A stretch of DNA of 22,884 nt, from positions 1 through 22,884 of the forward strand of contig JBKPDO010000174.1 in the NCBI GenBank assembly GCA_046727955.1, given 5' to 3'. The notes beneath the pieces were generated by a model. That model was not told where the DNA came from. It ran no database searches and was given only the letters and a program-made list of their open reading frames with translations. Source of the stretch: DASVXQ01 sp046727955. GTDB lineage: Bacteria > Actinomycetota > CALGFH01. A program made the position numbers and the translations under genes. Positions 1-6,869 of the stretch are shown here, in pieces (position 1 is the first letter of the stretch; each line of letters starts with the position of its first letter).

Positions 1-983
1 GCCCCGGCTGGCGGGCCGTGGCGTACACGGTGCTGAAGGTGCCGATCGCGGTCTTCGAGTCCTATGCCGTCTTCTTGTGGGCTGCCGGGCTGATCAACCT
101 GTCCTATCCGTTCTGGTGGGGGCTGTTCCGCAACCACCCGCCGGGCGTGCGCCTGCGTCCGGTGCCGGTCACCACACCATTTCCCGGCCGCCTGCTCCAC
201 GTCGACACCTATCCCGGCACGTTTGCCGCCTTCGCGGTGGGAGCGGCGATGGTGCTAGCGGCTCCCTGGGTGGCCAGGGCGGTCACCTCGGCCGACCGCT
301 GGCTCGTCCGGGCCCTCCTCGGCCCCGGTGGGCTCGCGCAGCGGGTCCGCGACCTGGAGCAGACCCGGGCGCTGGCGGTCGACGACGCCGCCGCGCTGCT
401 GCGCCGGGTCGAGCGGGACCTGCACGACGGTGCGCAGATCCGGCTCGCCACCCTGGCGATGAACCTCGGCATGGCCAAGGAGAAGCTCGGTGACGGCGGC
501 GACCCAGCCGACGTCACCGCGGCCCGGGAGCTGGTCGACGCCGCCCACCGCGGCGCCAAGGACGCGCTCGTCGAGCTGCGCGACCTGACCAAGGGCATCC
601 ACCCGCCCGTGCTCGACAACGGCCTGGCCGACGCGCTCGCCACCCTCGCCGCCGGCAGCGCCATCCCGGTCGAGCTGACCACCGACATCCCGGTCCGGCC
701 CACGCCCGCGATCGAGACGATCGCCTACTTCTGCGCCGCCGAGCTGCTGGCCAATACCGCCAAGCACAGCTCGGCGAGCAAGGTCGAGATCCAGGCGGCC
801 GAGCGGGACGGGACGCTCCGCCTCAGCGTCAGCGACGACGGCGCCGGCGGGGCGGACCCGGCCCGCGGCAGCGGGCTGTCCGGGCTCGCGCAGCGGGTGA
901 GCACGGTGGACGGCCGCCTGGAGATCGCCAGCCCGCCGGGCGGGCCGACCCGGATCACCGCCGAGCTGCCGCTGCGCGCGTGA
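1..983 (+). CDS. Sensor histidine kinase, NarL/DesK type, 5' end outside window
   Basis: This is a membrane sensor kinase of the HisKA_3/HATPase_c class, probably phosphorylating the regulator encoded next. A GTG at 18 could start translation, but codons upstream stay open and read PGWRAVAYTVLKVP, which fits the interior of the actinobacterial 'putative sensor' membrane domain, so I treat it as partial. Hydrophobic segments occur near the beginning and around nt 220-280. The H-box reads ERDLHDGAQ with the phospho-acceptor His codon at 423-425. Further on are an N-box-like ANTAKHSSASK, a G1 motif SDDGAGG and a G2 motif GSGLSGLAQRV. It stops at 981-983, 13 bp before the regulator. The signal sensed cannot be read from the sequence. 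Confidence 0.93.
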   Translation, partial: PGWRAVAYTVLKVPIAVFESYAVFLWAAGLINLSYPFWWGLFRNHPPGVRLRPVPVTTPFPGRLLHVDTYPGTFAAFAVGAAMVLAAPWVARAVTSADRWLVRALLGPGGLAQRVRDLEQTRALAVDDAAALLRRVERDLHDGAQIRLATLAMNLGMAKEKLGDGGDPADVTAARELVDAAHRGAKDALVELRDLTKGIHPPVLDNGLADALATLAAGSAIPVELTTDIPVRPTPAIETIAYFCAAELLANTAKHSSASKVEIQAAERDGTLRLSVSDDGAGGADPARGSGLSGLAQRVSTVDGRLEIASPPGGPTRITAELPLRA

Positions 984-996
984 GAGCGCTCCCGTC

Positions 997-1641
997 ATGC
1001 GCGTGGTGATCGCCGAGGACGCCGCCCTGTTCCGGGAAGGCCTCATCCGCTTGCTGGAGGATCGCGGCCACCAGGTGTGCGCCGCCGTGGCCGACGGCGA
1101 TGCGCTGCTCGCCGCCGTGGCGGAGCACCATCCCGACGTCGCCGTGGTGGACGTCCGGATGCCGCCGACGCATACCGACGAGGGGCTGCGCGCCGCCCTG
1201 GAGCTCCGCCGGGACCACCCAGGCACGGGGTTGCTGGTGTTCTCCCAGTACATCGAGACCCGGTACGCGGCCCGGCTGCTGGAGGGAAACGCCTCGGGCG
1301 TCGGCTACCTGCTCAAGGACCGGGTCGCCGACGTCGCTGAGTTCGCCGAGGCGCTGGCCCGGGTCGCCGCCGGCGGCACCGCGCTCGACCCCGAGGTGGT
1401 CAGCCAGCTCCTTGGCGCCAGCCGCCACGCGAGCGGCCTGGTCGGGCTCACACCGCGCGAGCACGAGGTGCTGTCGCTGATGGCCGAGGGCCGCTCCAAC
1501 GCGGGCATCGCCAGCGCGCTCGTCATCTCGCCCGGAGCGGTCGAGAAACACGTGGCCAGCATCTTCGGCAAGCTGGGGCTGCCGCCGGCGGAGGGGGACA
1601 ATCGCCGCGTGCTCGCGGTCCTCCGCTATCTGCGGTCCTGA
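997..1641 (+). CDS. LuxR/NarL-family two-component response regulator
   Basis: A 214-residue DNA-binding response regulator in the cytoplasm, the likely partner of the upstream kinase. The receiver domain covers residues 1 to about 120, with the acidic pair E7/D8, phospho-acceptor Asp52 in VVDVRMP, the switch Ser in VFSQY and the conserved Lys in YLLKDR. A LuxR-type helix-turn-helix follows at about 148-205 (LTPREHEVLSLMAEGRSN, then GAVEKHVASIFGKL). Length and order are typical of a complete NarL-type protein. The ATG at 997 lies 13 bp after the kinase stop, so the pair is probably one transcript. Target genes are unknown. Confidence 0.95.
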   Translation: MRVVIAEDAALFREGLIRLLEDRGHQVCAAVADGDALLAAVAEHHPDVAVVDVRMPPTHTDEGLRAALELRRDHPGTGLLVFSQYIETRYAARLLEGNASGVGYLLKDRVADVAEFAEALARVAAGGTALDPEVVSQLLGASRHASGLVGLTPREHEVLSLMAEGRSNAGIASALVISPGAVEKHVASIFGKLGLPPAEGDNRRVLAVLRYLRS

Positions 1642-1660
1642 TGCGACCCGAGCAACTGGC

Positions 1661-1700
1661 ATCACCCGGAATCACCCGGCATGACCCGGCATCACCCGGA
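1661..1700. repeat. 10-bp tandem repeat, four copies
   Basis: Four consecutive 10-mers of the form atcacccggc/a (third copy atgacccggc) lie in the spacer between the response regulator and the MauE-like gene. No inverted symmetry or T-tract makes them an obvious terminator. Confidence 0.85.
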
Positions 1701-1727
1701 AGCCCGCCCGGGCCACTCGGCGGCGAG

Positions 1728-1764
1728 CCGAGCCGCCGGCTGGGAACCGAGCCGCCGGCTGGAG
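1728..1764. repeat. 19-bp-period direct repeat, two copies
   Basis: An 18-mer beginning ccgagccgccggctgg occurs at 1728-1745 and again at 1747-1764 with one changed end base. It is noncoding and sits just upstream of the MauE-like gene promoter. Confidence 0.85.
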
Positions 1765-1789
1765 CGACACCTTAGCGCGGCGCCGCGAC

Positions 1790-1795
1790 TACGAT
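1790..1795 (+). promoter_or_regulatory. Candidate -10 element (TACGAT) for a leaderless transcript
   Basis: TACGAT fits the actinobacterial TANNNT -10 pattern and ends 7 nt before the ATG at 1803. No Shine-Dalgarno precedes that ATG, so transcription starting at or next to it is likely. No convincing -35 hexamer is visible. Confidence 0.5.
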
Positions 1796-1802
1796 GGCCG
1801 CT

Positions 1803-2318
1803 ATGCGCGCTGAGAGATCGAGTCCGTGGTCGCCGGGGTCGCTGTGGTCGCCGTGGGTGGCGACCGTGGTGCGCTTGGGCCTGGCCAGCCTGCTCGTCTG
1901 GGCGGCCATCCCCAAGATCGCCAACCCGGACGCCGCGGTCGTCTCGGTGCGGGCCTACCAGCTCGTGCCAGCGGCCGCCGTCCATCTGGTCGCCTGGGGG
2001 CTGCCGTTCGTCGAGCTGGCCGTCGCCGCCCTGCTGCTGGCCGGCATCGGCACCCGCATCGCCGCCCTCGCCGCCGGCGTGCTGCTGGCGACCTATACGC
2101 TGGCGATCGCCTCCGCCTGGGCGCGCGGGCTGCGGATCGACTGTGGCTGCTTCTCCGCGGGCGGCTACGACCCCAATGCCGGCGGCGCCCGCTACGCCAC
2201 CGAGATCCTGCGCGACCTGGCGCTGCTGCTGGCCACGGGACTGCTGGCGTGGCGCCCGGCCAGCCGCCTGGCGCTGCTGCGCGAGCCGGCCGCCGAGCCC
2301 GCCCTGGAGGACCGATGA
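1803..2318 (+). CDS. MauE/DoxX-family integral membrane protein
   Basis: A 171-residue membrane protein with about four hydrophobic segments (VRLGLASLLVWAAIPKI, VAWGLPFVELAVAALLLAG, IAALAAGVLLATYTLAIAS and a C-terminal segment). The RIDCGCFS motif after the third helix is the Cys-Gly-Cys signature often seen in the MauE/DoxX family, which is linked to disulfide chemistry of exported proteins. The next gene, a DsbA-like thioredoxin-fold protein, overlaps by ATGA, so the two probably act together in thiol oxidation outside the membrane. I chose ATG 1803 over ATG 1794 because a TANNNT element overlaps 1794 and lies 7 nt from 1803, and neither start has a Shine-Dalgarno. The role is inferred from family and neighbour. 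Confidence 0.88.
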   Translation: MRAERSSPWSPGSLWSPWVATVVRLGLASLLVWAAIPKIANPDAAVVSVRAYQLVPAAAVHLVAWGLPFVELAVAALLLAGIGTRIAALAAGVLLATYTLAIASAWARGLRIDCGCFSAGGYDPNAGGARYATEILRDLALLLATGLLAWRPASRLALLREPAAEPALEDR

Positions 2319-3106
2319 GCAACGCGAGCAGGCGCAACCGGCAGGGCGGGAGCGGCGGCGCCCGCCCGCGGCCCGGCCGTGACCGCCGCGGCCGCGGAGC
2401 GGCCGCGCGAAGGCGGCGGAGCCAGCGGTCCACGCTGGTGATCTGGGGCGTGGTGGGGCTGCTGGTACTGGCCGCGGTCGTCGGCCTGGTGGTCCAGTCG
2501 CAGCGCTCGTCCAGCAGCGGCCAGCCAGTGGTGACCCCCGCGGTGGTCAACGGCCCCGATAACGGCGTGCTGCAGGGCCGCGCGAGCGCCCCGGTGCTGG
2601 TGGACGAGTACGGCGATTTCACCTGCCCGATTTGCCAGCGCTTCCAGGCCACCATGGGTCCGACCATCGCCCGGCTGGTCCGCCAGGGCACCATCCGCTT
2701 CAACTACCATCCGCTCGACCTGCTGCTGCAGAACGGGCAGGACACCTACCAGGCGGCCAACGCCGCCCTGTGCGCGGGTGACGTCTCCGCCGCCGACTTC
2801 TGGAAGCTGCACGACGCGCTGTTCGCCCAGCAGGAGCCCGAGGGCGCCGGCCGCTGGACCGCCCAGTTCATGGTGGGCTTCGGCCACCAGCTGGGCATCA
2901 GCGGCTCCACCTACGACCAGTGCGTGACCGGCGGCAAGTACATCGGCTTCGTCAACCGGATCACCCAGCAGGCCCAGCAGCGCGGCGTCAGTGCCACACC
3001 GACCATCTTCATCAACGGCCGGCTGCAGCAGGACCCCGCCGTGATCACCAGCACCGCAGCCTTCGAGGCCGCCGTCACCCGCGCCGCTCAAGCGAGCCAG
3101 GGCTGA
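2315..3106 (+). CDS. Membrane-anchored DsbA-like thioredoxin-fold protein
   Basis: A 263-residue probable thiol oxidoreductase. A very basic N-terminal stretch (1-38) is followed by one transmembrane helix at about 40-62, with the rest predicted outside the membrane. The thioredoxin-fold domain follows a Ser-rich linker. It has the active site C104-P-I-C107 in FTCPICQRF, a DsbA-like helical insertion, and the cis-proline loop at T228-P229 (SATPTIFINGR). The ATG overlaps the stop of the MauE-like gene (ATGA) and has GGAGG at 2306-2310, so the genes are translationally coupled. Family members supply or isomerise disulfides in exported proteins; the MauE-like partner may recycle the CPIC pair. 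An in-frame open stretch upstream of 2315 is a shadow of the previous gene. Confidence 0.93.
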   Translation: MSNASRRNRQGGSGGARPRPGRDRRGRGAAARRRRSQRSTLVIWGVVGLLVLAAVVGLVVQSQRSSSSGQPVVTPAVVNGPDNGVLQGRASAPVLVDEYGDFTCPICQRFQATMGPTIARLVRQGTIRFNYHPLDLLLQNGQDTYQAANAALCAGDVSAADFWKLHDALFAQQEPEGAGRWTAQFMVGFGHQLGISGSTYDQCVTGGKYIGFVNRITQQAQQRGVSATPTIFINGRLQQDPAVITSTAAFEAAVTRAAQASQG

Positions 3107-3170
3107 CGAGCCAAGGCTGAGCGCGGCCGCTTCCCGAGCGGCCACCAATGACCAGCAAACCGCCGTTCGG

Positions 3171-4253
3171 ATGTCAGATGGTCGTCGTCGACGGGACAGC
3201 CCCAGCGGCGACCACGACAGCGTGCGCGTCGCGGTCGTGAGCGAGAGCTTCCTGCCCGCGGTCAACGGAGTAACGAACTCCGTCCTGCGGGTCTTGGAGC
3301 ACTTTCAGCGCCACGGCCACCAAGCGCTGGTGATCGCCCCCGGCCGGGGTCCTGAGCGGTACGCGGGAGCCGAGGTGGTGCGCGTGCGCTCGTTGCCGCT
3401 GCCGCGCTACCGCTCGTTCCCGGTTGGCCTGCCGAGTCCGCGGATCGAGCCGATACTGCGCGCTTTCGCCCCGGACGTGGTGCACCTGGCGTCGCCGTTC
3501 GCGCTCGGCGCGCTCGGCGCGCTGGCCGCCCGCCGGCTCGGCGTGCCGGCCGTGGCCGTCTACCAGACCGACGTGGCCTGCTTCCTGTCCAGCTACCACC
3601 TTGGCGTGGCCAGCCCGGCGGCATGGCGCTGGCTGGCACGCCTCCACGGCCGGGCGGCGCTGACCCTGGCACGCCTGGAGCGACGCCGCCGTGCTCGACG
3701 ACGGGCGGGCAGTGCGAGGCTACGCGCTGGTCTGCACCGACGAGGCGGCCTACTATACGGCCATCCGGACCACGTCCGCGCGCACCGGGCCACGTTGCTG
3801 GCCGTGGAGGCCAGCGCCGCCGCCGGGCTGTACACCGAGGCCGGGCCGCCCTGGCGGGTGCGCAAGCTGTACCAGGCCACCGTGCCCCGGTCCCTGCTCG
3901 CTGCCGGCCTGCGTGAGCTCGCCAGCCGCGGCCTGCTCGACCGCGCTGGCCTGGCGGAGCCGGGCGAGACGGGCGCGGAGCCGGGCGAGACGGGCGCGGA
4001 GTCGGCCCTGCCGCCGCTGGGCACGCCCGACGAGCTGATCACCACGGTGGTGGACGTGCGCCCGTGGCTCGAGCGGAAGTGGGCGGCGTTGCAGGCCCAC
4101 GCCTCGCAGCTCGGCCCCGGCTCGCTCTACCAGGCCCTGCCCGAGGACCTGCGCGCGCTGGTGCTCGGCGCGGAGTGGTTCATCGGCCGCGCACTGGTCG
4201 ACACCGGCACGCCCTCCGGCGAGCACGACCTGCTCGACGGCATCCGCGACTGA
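3171..4253 (+). pseudogene. Chimeric remnant: GT4 glycosyltransferase N-terminus joined to PIG-L deacetylase C-terminus
   Basis: One 360-codon ORF carries two unrelated gene halves. Residues about 18-167 match the N-terminal Rossmann half of MgtA/PimB-like GT4 mannosyltransferases (VRVAVVSESFLPAVNGVTNS, YQTDVACF, AWRWLARLHGRA), but the C-terminal sugar-nucleotide domain is absent. From about residue 196 it reads as the C-terminal half of an LmbE/PIG-L/Mca-like zinc deacetylase (GHPDHVRAHRATLL at 197-210, VRKLYQATVPRS, VDVRPWLERKWAALQAHASQ). The AHPDDE zinc motif of that family is absent. Residues 168-195 (Arg-rich) look out of frame: the +1 frame reads WSDAAVLDDGRAVRGYALVC and then TDEAAYY, which leads into GHPDH if a 2-nt 'ta' duplication near 3752-3757 is removed. 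Neither enzyme should work. An assembly artefact is possible. The likely original GT start is GTG 3222. Confidence 0.8.
3957..3998 (+). repeat. 21-bp in-frame tandem repeat, two copies
   Basis: Two perfect 21-bp copies (3957-3977, 3978-3998) encode a repeated GETGAEP-type heptapeptide in a linker of the deacetylase half. The length is a multiple of three, so the frame is kept. Confidence 0.9.
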
Positions 4254-4311
4254 CCGGCTGGCAAGCGCCGGTGTCGGGGGCGGCCGGCCCGGCGGTCTCC
4301 CCCGGGGAGGC

Positions 4312-4686
4312 TCAGCTCTGCTGGAGTACTGAGAGGATGTTGCCGGCCGGATCCTTGAACCAGGCGATGGCAGGCCCGCCGCTGGCGCGGGAGATTCCCT
4401 TCTCGTCCTGCTCGGCGCCTTCGTAGCGCTCGAAGCGCACGCCGCGCGCGGCCAGCTCGTCAACCGCCTTGTCGACGTCGTCGACCGGGAAGTTGAGGAT
4501 CGTGAACGGGGCCGGTGTGTGGTTCTGCTTGGGGTAGATCAGCGTGTCCCGGTCGCCGGCGATGTGCAGCGTGAGCAGCCCGTTGTCCTCCGACACGCGG
4601 ACACCGAGCGTCTCGCCGTAGAACTGCTTGGCCTTGGCGAGGTCGTCCACCGAGAATCCGCTGAATGCCCTGGTGTGCTCGAACAT
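4312..4686 (-). CDS. VOC-family (glyoxalase/bleomycin-resistance fold) protein
   Basis: A complete 124-residue single-domain protein of the vicinal oxygen chelate superfamily. It shows the paired beta-alpha-beta-beta-beta modules: module 1 begins at about residue 8 (FSGFSVDDLAKAKQFYGETLG) and module 2 at about 68 (NFPVDDVDKAVDELAARGV), ending with the usual AWFKDPAGNILSVLQ. Members bind a metal or small molecule and include lyases, dioxygenases and drug-binding proteins; the substrate cannot be read here. A GAAGGGAG ribosome-binding site lies a few bases upstream of the ATG at 4686. The gene is transcribed away from the DyP gene, with a 510-bp spacer between them. Confidence 0.92.
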   Translation of the reverse strand: MFEHTRAFSGFSVDDLAKAKQFYGETLGVRVSEDNGLLTLHIAGDRDTLIYPKQNHTPAPFTILNFPVDDVDKAVDELAARGVRFERYEGAEQDEKGISRASGGPAIAWFKDPAGNILSVLQQS

Positions 4687-4897
4687 GGCGCTCCCTTCTC
4701 TCGACTCGGGCCGAGGTTCGACCCTACACCGTCACCAGGTCAGACTCGGCCGCGCCCTGAGACTCATCGGTCCAGTGCCGGTCCCATCGATTGCCGGTGC
4801 GGGAACTCAATGGCGCCTGCACTGTCGATTTCGGCGTTCCCGATCGTCGTAGTGAGCGAGAAGGCGAGAAGTGCCGGCAGGCGTCGCGGCCTCGGGC

Positions 4898-4986
4898 GAG
4901 CACGCGCCGCGTCATCGCCGTCGGGCAGAGGGGGGTCATGGCCGTGTGGCGGTCTGGCCCGACGGCGATGACGCGGCGCGATGCTC
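4898..4986. repeat. Long perfect inverted repeat (24-bp arms, 30-nt loop), extending to 29 bp with a bulge
   Basis: The arms 4903-4926 and 4957-4980 are exact reverse complements over 24 bp and enclose a 30-nt loop (4927-4956). Beyond one unpaired A at 4981, bases 4898-4902 pair with 4982-4986. There is no T-run, so it does not look like a rho-independent terminator. It lies within the divergent spacer, about 210 bp upstream of the DyP start. It could be a protein-binding site, an mRNA leader structure or a small mobile hairpin element. Confidence 0.9.
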
Positions 4987-5095
4987 CGGCAGGGCGGTGG
5001 CGCGCGCTCCCGAGCGGCGCCTCCTCGCGCCCACCAACCGAGAGTAGTCTTCTTGCGGCTCCGCTTCGTCTTGCCAGCTGGGACGCGACGCGTCC

Positions 5096-5131
5096 GGCTG
5101 GGCAGGCGACCGGGGCTGGGCAGGCGGCCGG
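5096..5131. repeat. 18-bp tandem repeat, two copies
   Basis: An 18-mer starting ggctgggcaggcg is repeated head to tail (5096-5113, 5114-5131) with a single a/g difference, about 65 bp upstream of the DyP start. Confidence 0.85.
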
Positions 5132-5196
5132 GGGAGTCGCCGTGACCCGTGCAGGATTGCCACTGTCCGGATGCGACGAGCGAGGAGCGCGTGGCG

Positions 5197-6237
5197 ATGG
5201 CGCAGGCGGACCGGCAGGTCGTCCCGCAGTCGGTACTGAGCCCCCTGACGACCTCGGCGATCTTCCTGGTGGTGACGATCGATCCGGGCGCCGAGCAGGT
5301 CGCGCGGAACCTGCTCGGCGACCTGCCGGCACTGGAGCGGGCCGTCGGGTTCCGCGTGCCGGAGCTCAGCCTGAGCTGCGTCGCCGGGATCGGCTCGCAG
5401 GCCTGGGACCGCCTGTTCGGCGACCCGCGCCCGGCCGAGCTGCACCCCTTCCGCGAGCTGACCGGACCAAAGCACCACGCGGTGTCCACGCCGGGGGACC
5501 TGCTCTTCCACATCCGGGCCGGGCGGCGCTACCCGTGCTTCGAGCTGGCCGGCCAGATCATGGACCGCCTGCGCGGGTCGGTCACCGTCCGCGACGAAGT
5601 CCATGGATTCAAGTACTTCGACGTCCGCGACCTGCTCGGCTTCGTCGACGGGACCGAGAACCCGGTCGGGCCGGTGGCAAGCGCGGCGGTGCTGATCGGC
5701 GACGAGGACCCGGCGTTCGCCGGCGGGAGCTACGTGATCGTGCAGAAGTACCTCCACGACCTGCAGGCGTGGAACGCCCTGCCGGTCGAGGCCCAGGAGA
5801 AGGTGATCGGCCGCACGAAGCTGTCCGACATCGAGCTGGACGAGGCCGTGCAGCCGCCCGACTCGCATGTCGCGCGGACTAAGATCGTCGAAGCTGATGG
5901 CACCGAGCGGAAGATCCTGCGGGACAACATGCCCTTCGGCAGCGTCGGGCGGGGGGAGTTCGGCACCTATTTCATCGGGTACGCCCGCACCCCGACAGTC
6001 ACCGAGAGGATGCTGGAGCGGATGTTCCTCGGAGATCAGCAGGCCAGCCACGACCGGATCCTGGACTTCTCCACCGCCGTGACCGGCACGCTGTTCTTCG
6101 TGCCGGCCGCCGATTTCCTCGAGGACCTTGCCGACCCGCCCGGCGGCGCCGTCGCCGAGGCCCGCCCGGCACCCGGTGCCCACAACCTGCCCGACGATTC
6201 CCTGGGGATCGGCGACCTGAGAGGCAGCACCGGCTGA
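5197..6237 (+). CDS. DyP-type heme peroxidase with encapsulin cargo-loading peptide
   Basis: A 346-residue dye-decolorizing peroxidase of the bacterial DypB/YfeX-like type, using H2O2 and heme. Visible residues are Asp151 in the family motif GFVDGTENP, the proximal heme ligand His224 in PDSHVART, and distal Arg242 and Asn244 in LRDNMPFG. After a Pro/Ala-rich linker (about 313-332) the C-terminus ends DDSLGIGDLRGSTG, matching the LGIGSLKG-type peptide that docks DyP enzymes inside family 1 encapsulin shells. ATG 5197 follows cgaggag at 5181-5187; GTG 5191 is an alternative. The stop overlaps the next ATG (TGATG, 6235-6239), the arrangement expected for a cargo-shell operon, but the shell gene is only a stub. 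The enzyme itself looks intact. Confidence 0.96.
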   Translation: MAQADRQVVPQSVLSPLTTSAIFLVVTIDPGAEQVARNLLGDLPALERAVGFRVPELSLSCVAGIGSQAWDRLFGDPRPAELHPFRELTGPKHHAVSTPGDLLFHIRAGRRYPCFELAGQIMDRLRGSVTVRDEVHGFKYFDVRDLLGFVDGTENPVGPVASAAVLIGDEDPAFAGGSYVIVQKYLHDLQAWNALPVEAQEKVIGRTKLSDIELDEAVQPPDSHVARTKIVEADGTERKILRDNMPFGSVGRGEFGTYFIGYARTPTVTERMLERMFLGDQQASHDRILDFSTAVTGTLFFVPAADFLEDLADPPGGAVAEARPAPGAHNLPDDSLGIGDLRGSTG

Positions 6238-6335
6238 TGAGCAACCTGCACCGCGAACTGGCGCCCATCAACCTCGACACCGAGACCAGTCGCCCTGCCG
6301 CTCAGCGGGAGCGCCCGCGGCGGCCCACCAGATAG
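6237..6335 (+). pseudogene. Truncated family 1 encapsulin shell gene (N-terminal stub)
   Basis: An ATG at 6237 overlaps the DyP stop and opens a 32-codon frame beginning MSNLHRELAPI. This matches the conserved start of actinobacterial encapsulins (Linocin M18/CFP29 type, MNNLYRELAPI-like). After about residue 11 the similarity ends: NLDTETSRPAAQRERPRRPTR and a TAG at 6333-6335 replace the usual continuation (WAEIE...R.F......GR..VD). A family 1 shell protein is about 265 residues, so more than 95% is missing and no other part was found nearby. The retained translational coupling indicates the original operon was DyP-encapsulin. The sequence after about 6270 belongs to a different context and overlaps the end of the next minus-strand ORF. 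Confidence 0.85.
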
Positions 6336-6505
6336 GCCCAGACCACCGCGGCCGCCCAGACCCCGGCGAGCACGGCGGCCAGGCTCACGGGGTAGTCGCC
6401 GGGCAGGACCGAGGTGTTCCCCGGCTGGGTGGCGCGGCCGTCGCCAAGCAGCAGCGGCACGGTGAGGAGCACCAGCGTGCCCGAGACGATCAGCGCGGCT
6501 CGCAC
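6302..6505 (-). CDS. Small predicted membrane protein or membrane-protein tail
   Basis: A 67-codon minus-strand ORF with two hydrophobic segments (LIVSGTLVLLTVPLLLG and PVSLAAVLAGVWAAAVVWAYLVG) and a basic C-terminus GRRGRSR. I do not recognise the family. It overlaps the end of the molybdopterin-oxidoreductase fragment (6490-6690, -) and the encapsulin stub (+). No clear ribosome-binding site precedes the start at 6505, so it may be the C-terminal piece of a larger gene whose 5' part was lost. It could be functional or debris. Confidence 0.5.
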   Translation of the reverse strand: MRAALIVSGTLVLLTVPLLLGDGRATQPGNTSVLPGDYPVSLAAVLAGVWAAAVVWAYLVGRRGRSR

Positions 6506-6690
6506 GGGTAGTCGCAGCGCTGCGGGCCGACGTCGGGGCGACGTGGGGCGAGCACGGCCAGCCGCCGCAGCGGCGTGATGGTCGAGCCGACAGTGGTGAG
6601 CAGGATCACCCCGCCGGCCGCGGCGATCGTCAGCAGGAAGCGGCGCCGGTCCAGCCCGGCGGCGGTCGACGGGGCGGTGGCGTCCCTGTC
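6490..6690 (-). pseudogene. Fragment of a molybdopterin (SUOX/YedY-like) oxidoreductase
   Basis: The minus-strand frame reads LDRRRFLLTIAAAGG, then a hydrophobic helix and PLRRLAVLAPRRPDVGPQ between about 6654 and 6520. This resembles the junction of the membrane and catalytic parts in actinobacterial molybdopterin-dependent oxidoreductases, where a twin-Arg-like RRRFL segment, a helix and an APRRPDVGPQG-type linker precede the catalytic domain. Immediately after DVGPQ the frame reads RCDYPCEPR and stops, so the catalytic domain is absent. Upstream of about 6690 the frame loses recognisable sequence. I regard it as a remnant of about 170 bp. The family assignment rests on remembered linker motifs. 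Confidence 0.55.
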
Positions 6691-6694
6691 GCGC

Positions 6695-6829
6695 AGCGCG
6701 CTGGCCGTGCTGGTGCTGGTCCCCGCTGTGCGCCAGCTGCTCGCCTGGCGCGTGCGCCTGCCTGTGGTCGCCGCGCTGCTGCTGCTCCAGACGCTGGCGG
6801 TGCAGGTGCTGTTCGCCACCCGCTGGTAG
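6695..6829 (+). pseudogene. C-terminal piece of an unidentified membrane protein
   Basis: The plus frame ending at the TAG 6827-6829 reads SALAVLVLVPAVRQLLAWR, then a Leu-rich helix ending VQVLFATRW. It has typical membrane-protein composition and starts where the minus-strand oxidoreductase fragment ends (about 6690). Upstream residues in the same frame look non-coding. I cannot name the parent gene. An accidental hydrophobic reading opposite a lost minus-strand gene is possible. Confidence 0.35.
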
Positions 6830-6869
6830 GCGAGCCGGTTCGACCGCCCGAATGGACGCCTGAGCGGTG

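Larger units (their letters stand above)
4687..5196. other. 510-bp divergent spacer between VOC and DyP genes
   Basis: I find no credible gene here; the long ORFs crossing it are shadows with Arg/Gly-rich composition. It contains the long hairpin described separately, an 18-bp tandem repeat, the VOC ribosome-binding site next to 4687, and the DyP ribosome-binding site (cgaggag, 5181-5187). Promoters for both genes should lie here, but no hexamer pair is convincing. Confidence 0.7.

Noticed and set aside
255..1253. Long minus-strand ORF opposite the two-component genes
   Set aside because: It is antisense to two strongly conserved genes and is explained by GC-rich codon bias leaving few stops.
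4898..4986. Rho-independent terminator
   Set aside because: There is no T-run on either side, the loop is 30 nt, and both flanking genes are transcribed away from it.
4791..5882. Long plus-strand ORF over the spacer and the DyP gene
   Set aside because: Its composition is Arg/Gly/Pro-rich, it has no family resemblance, and it lies out of frame over the clearly coding peroxidase.
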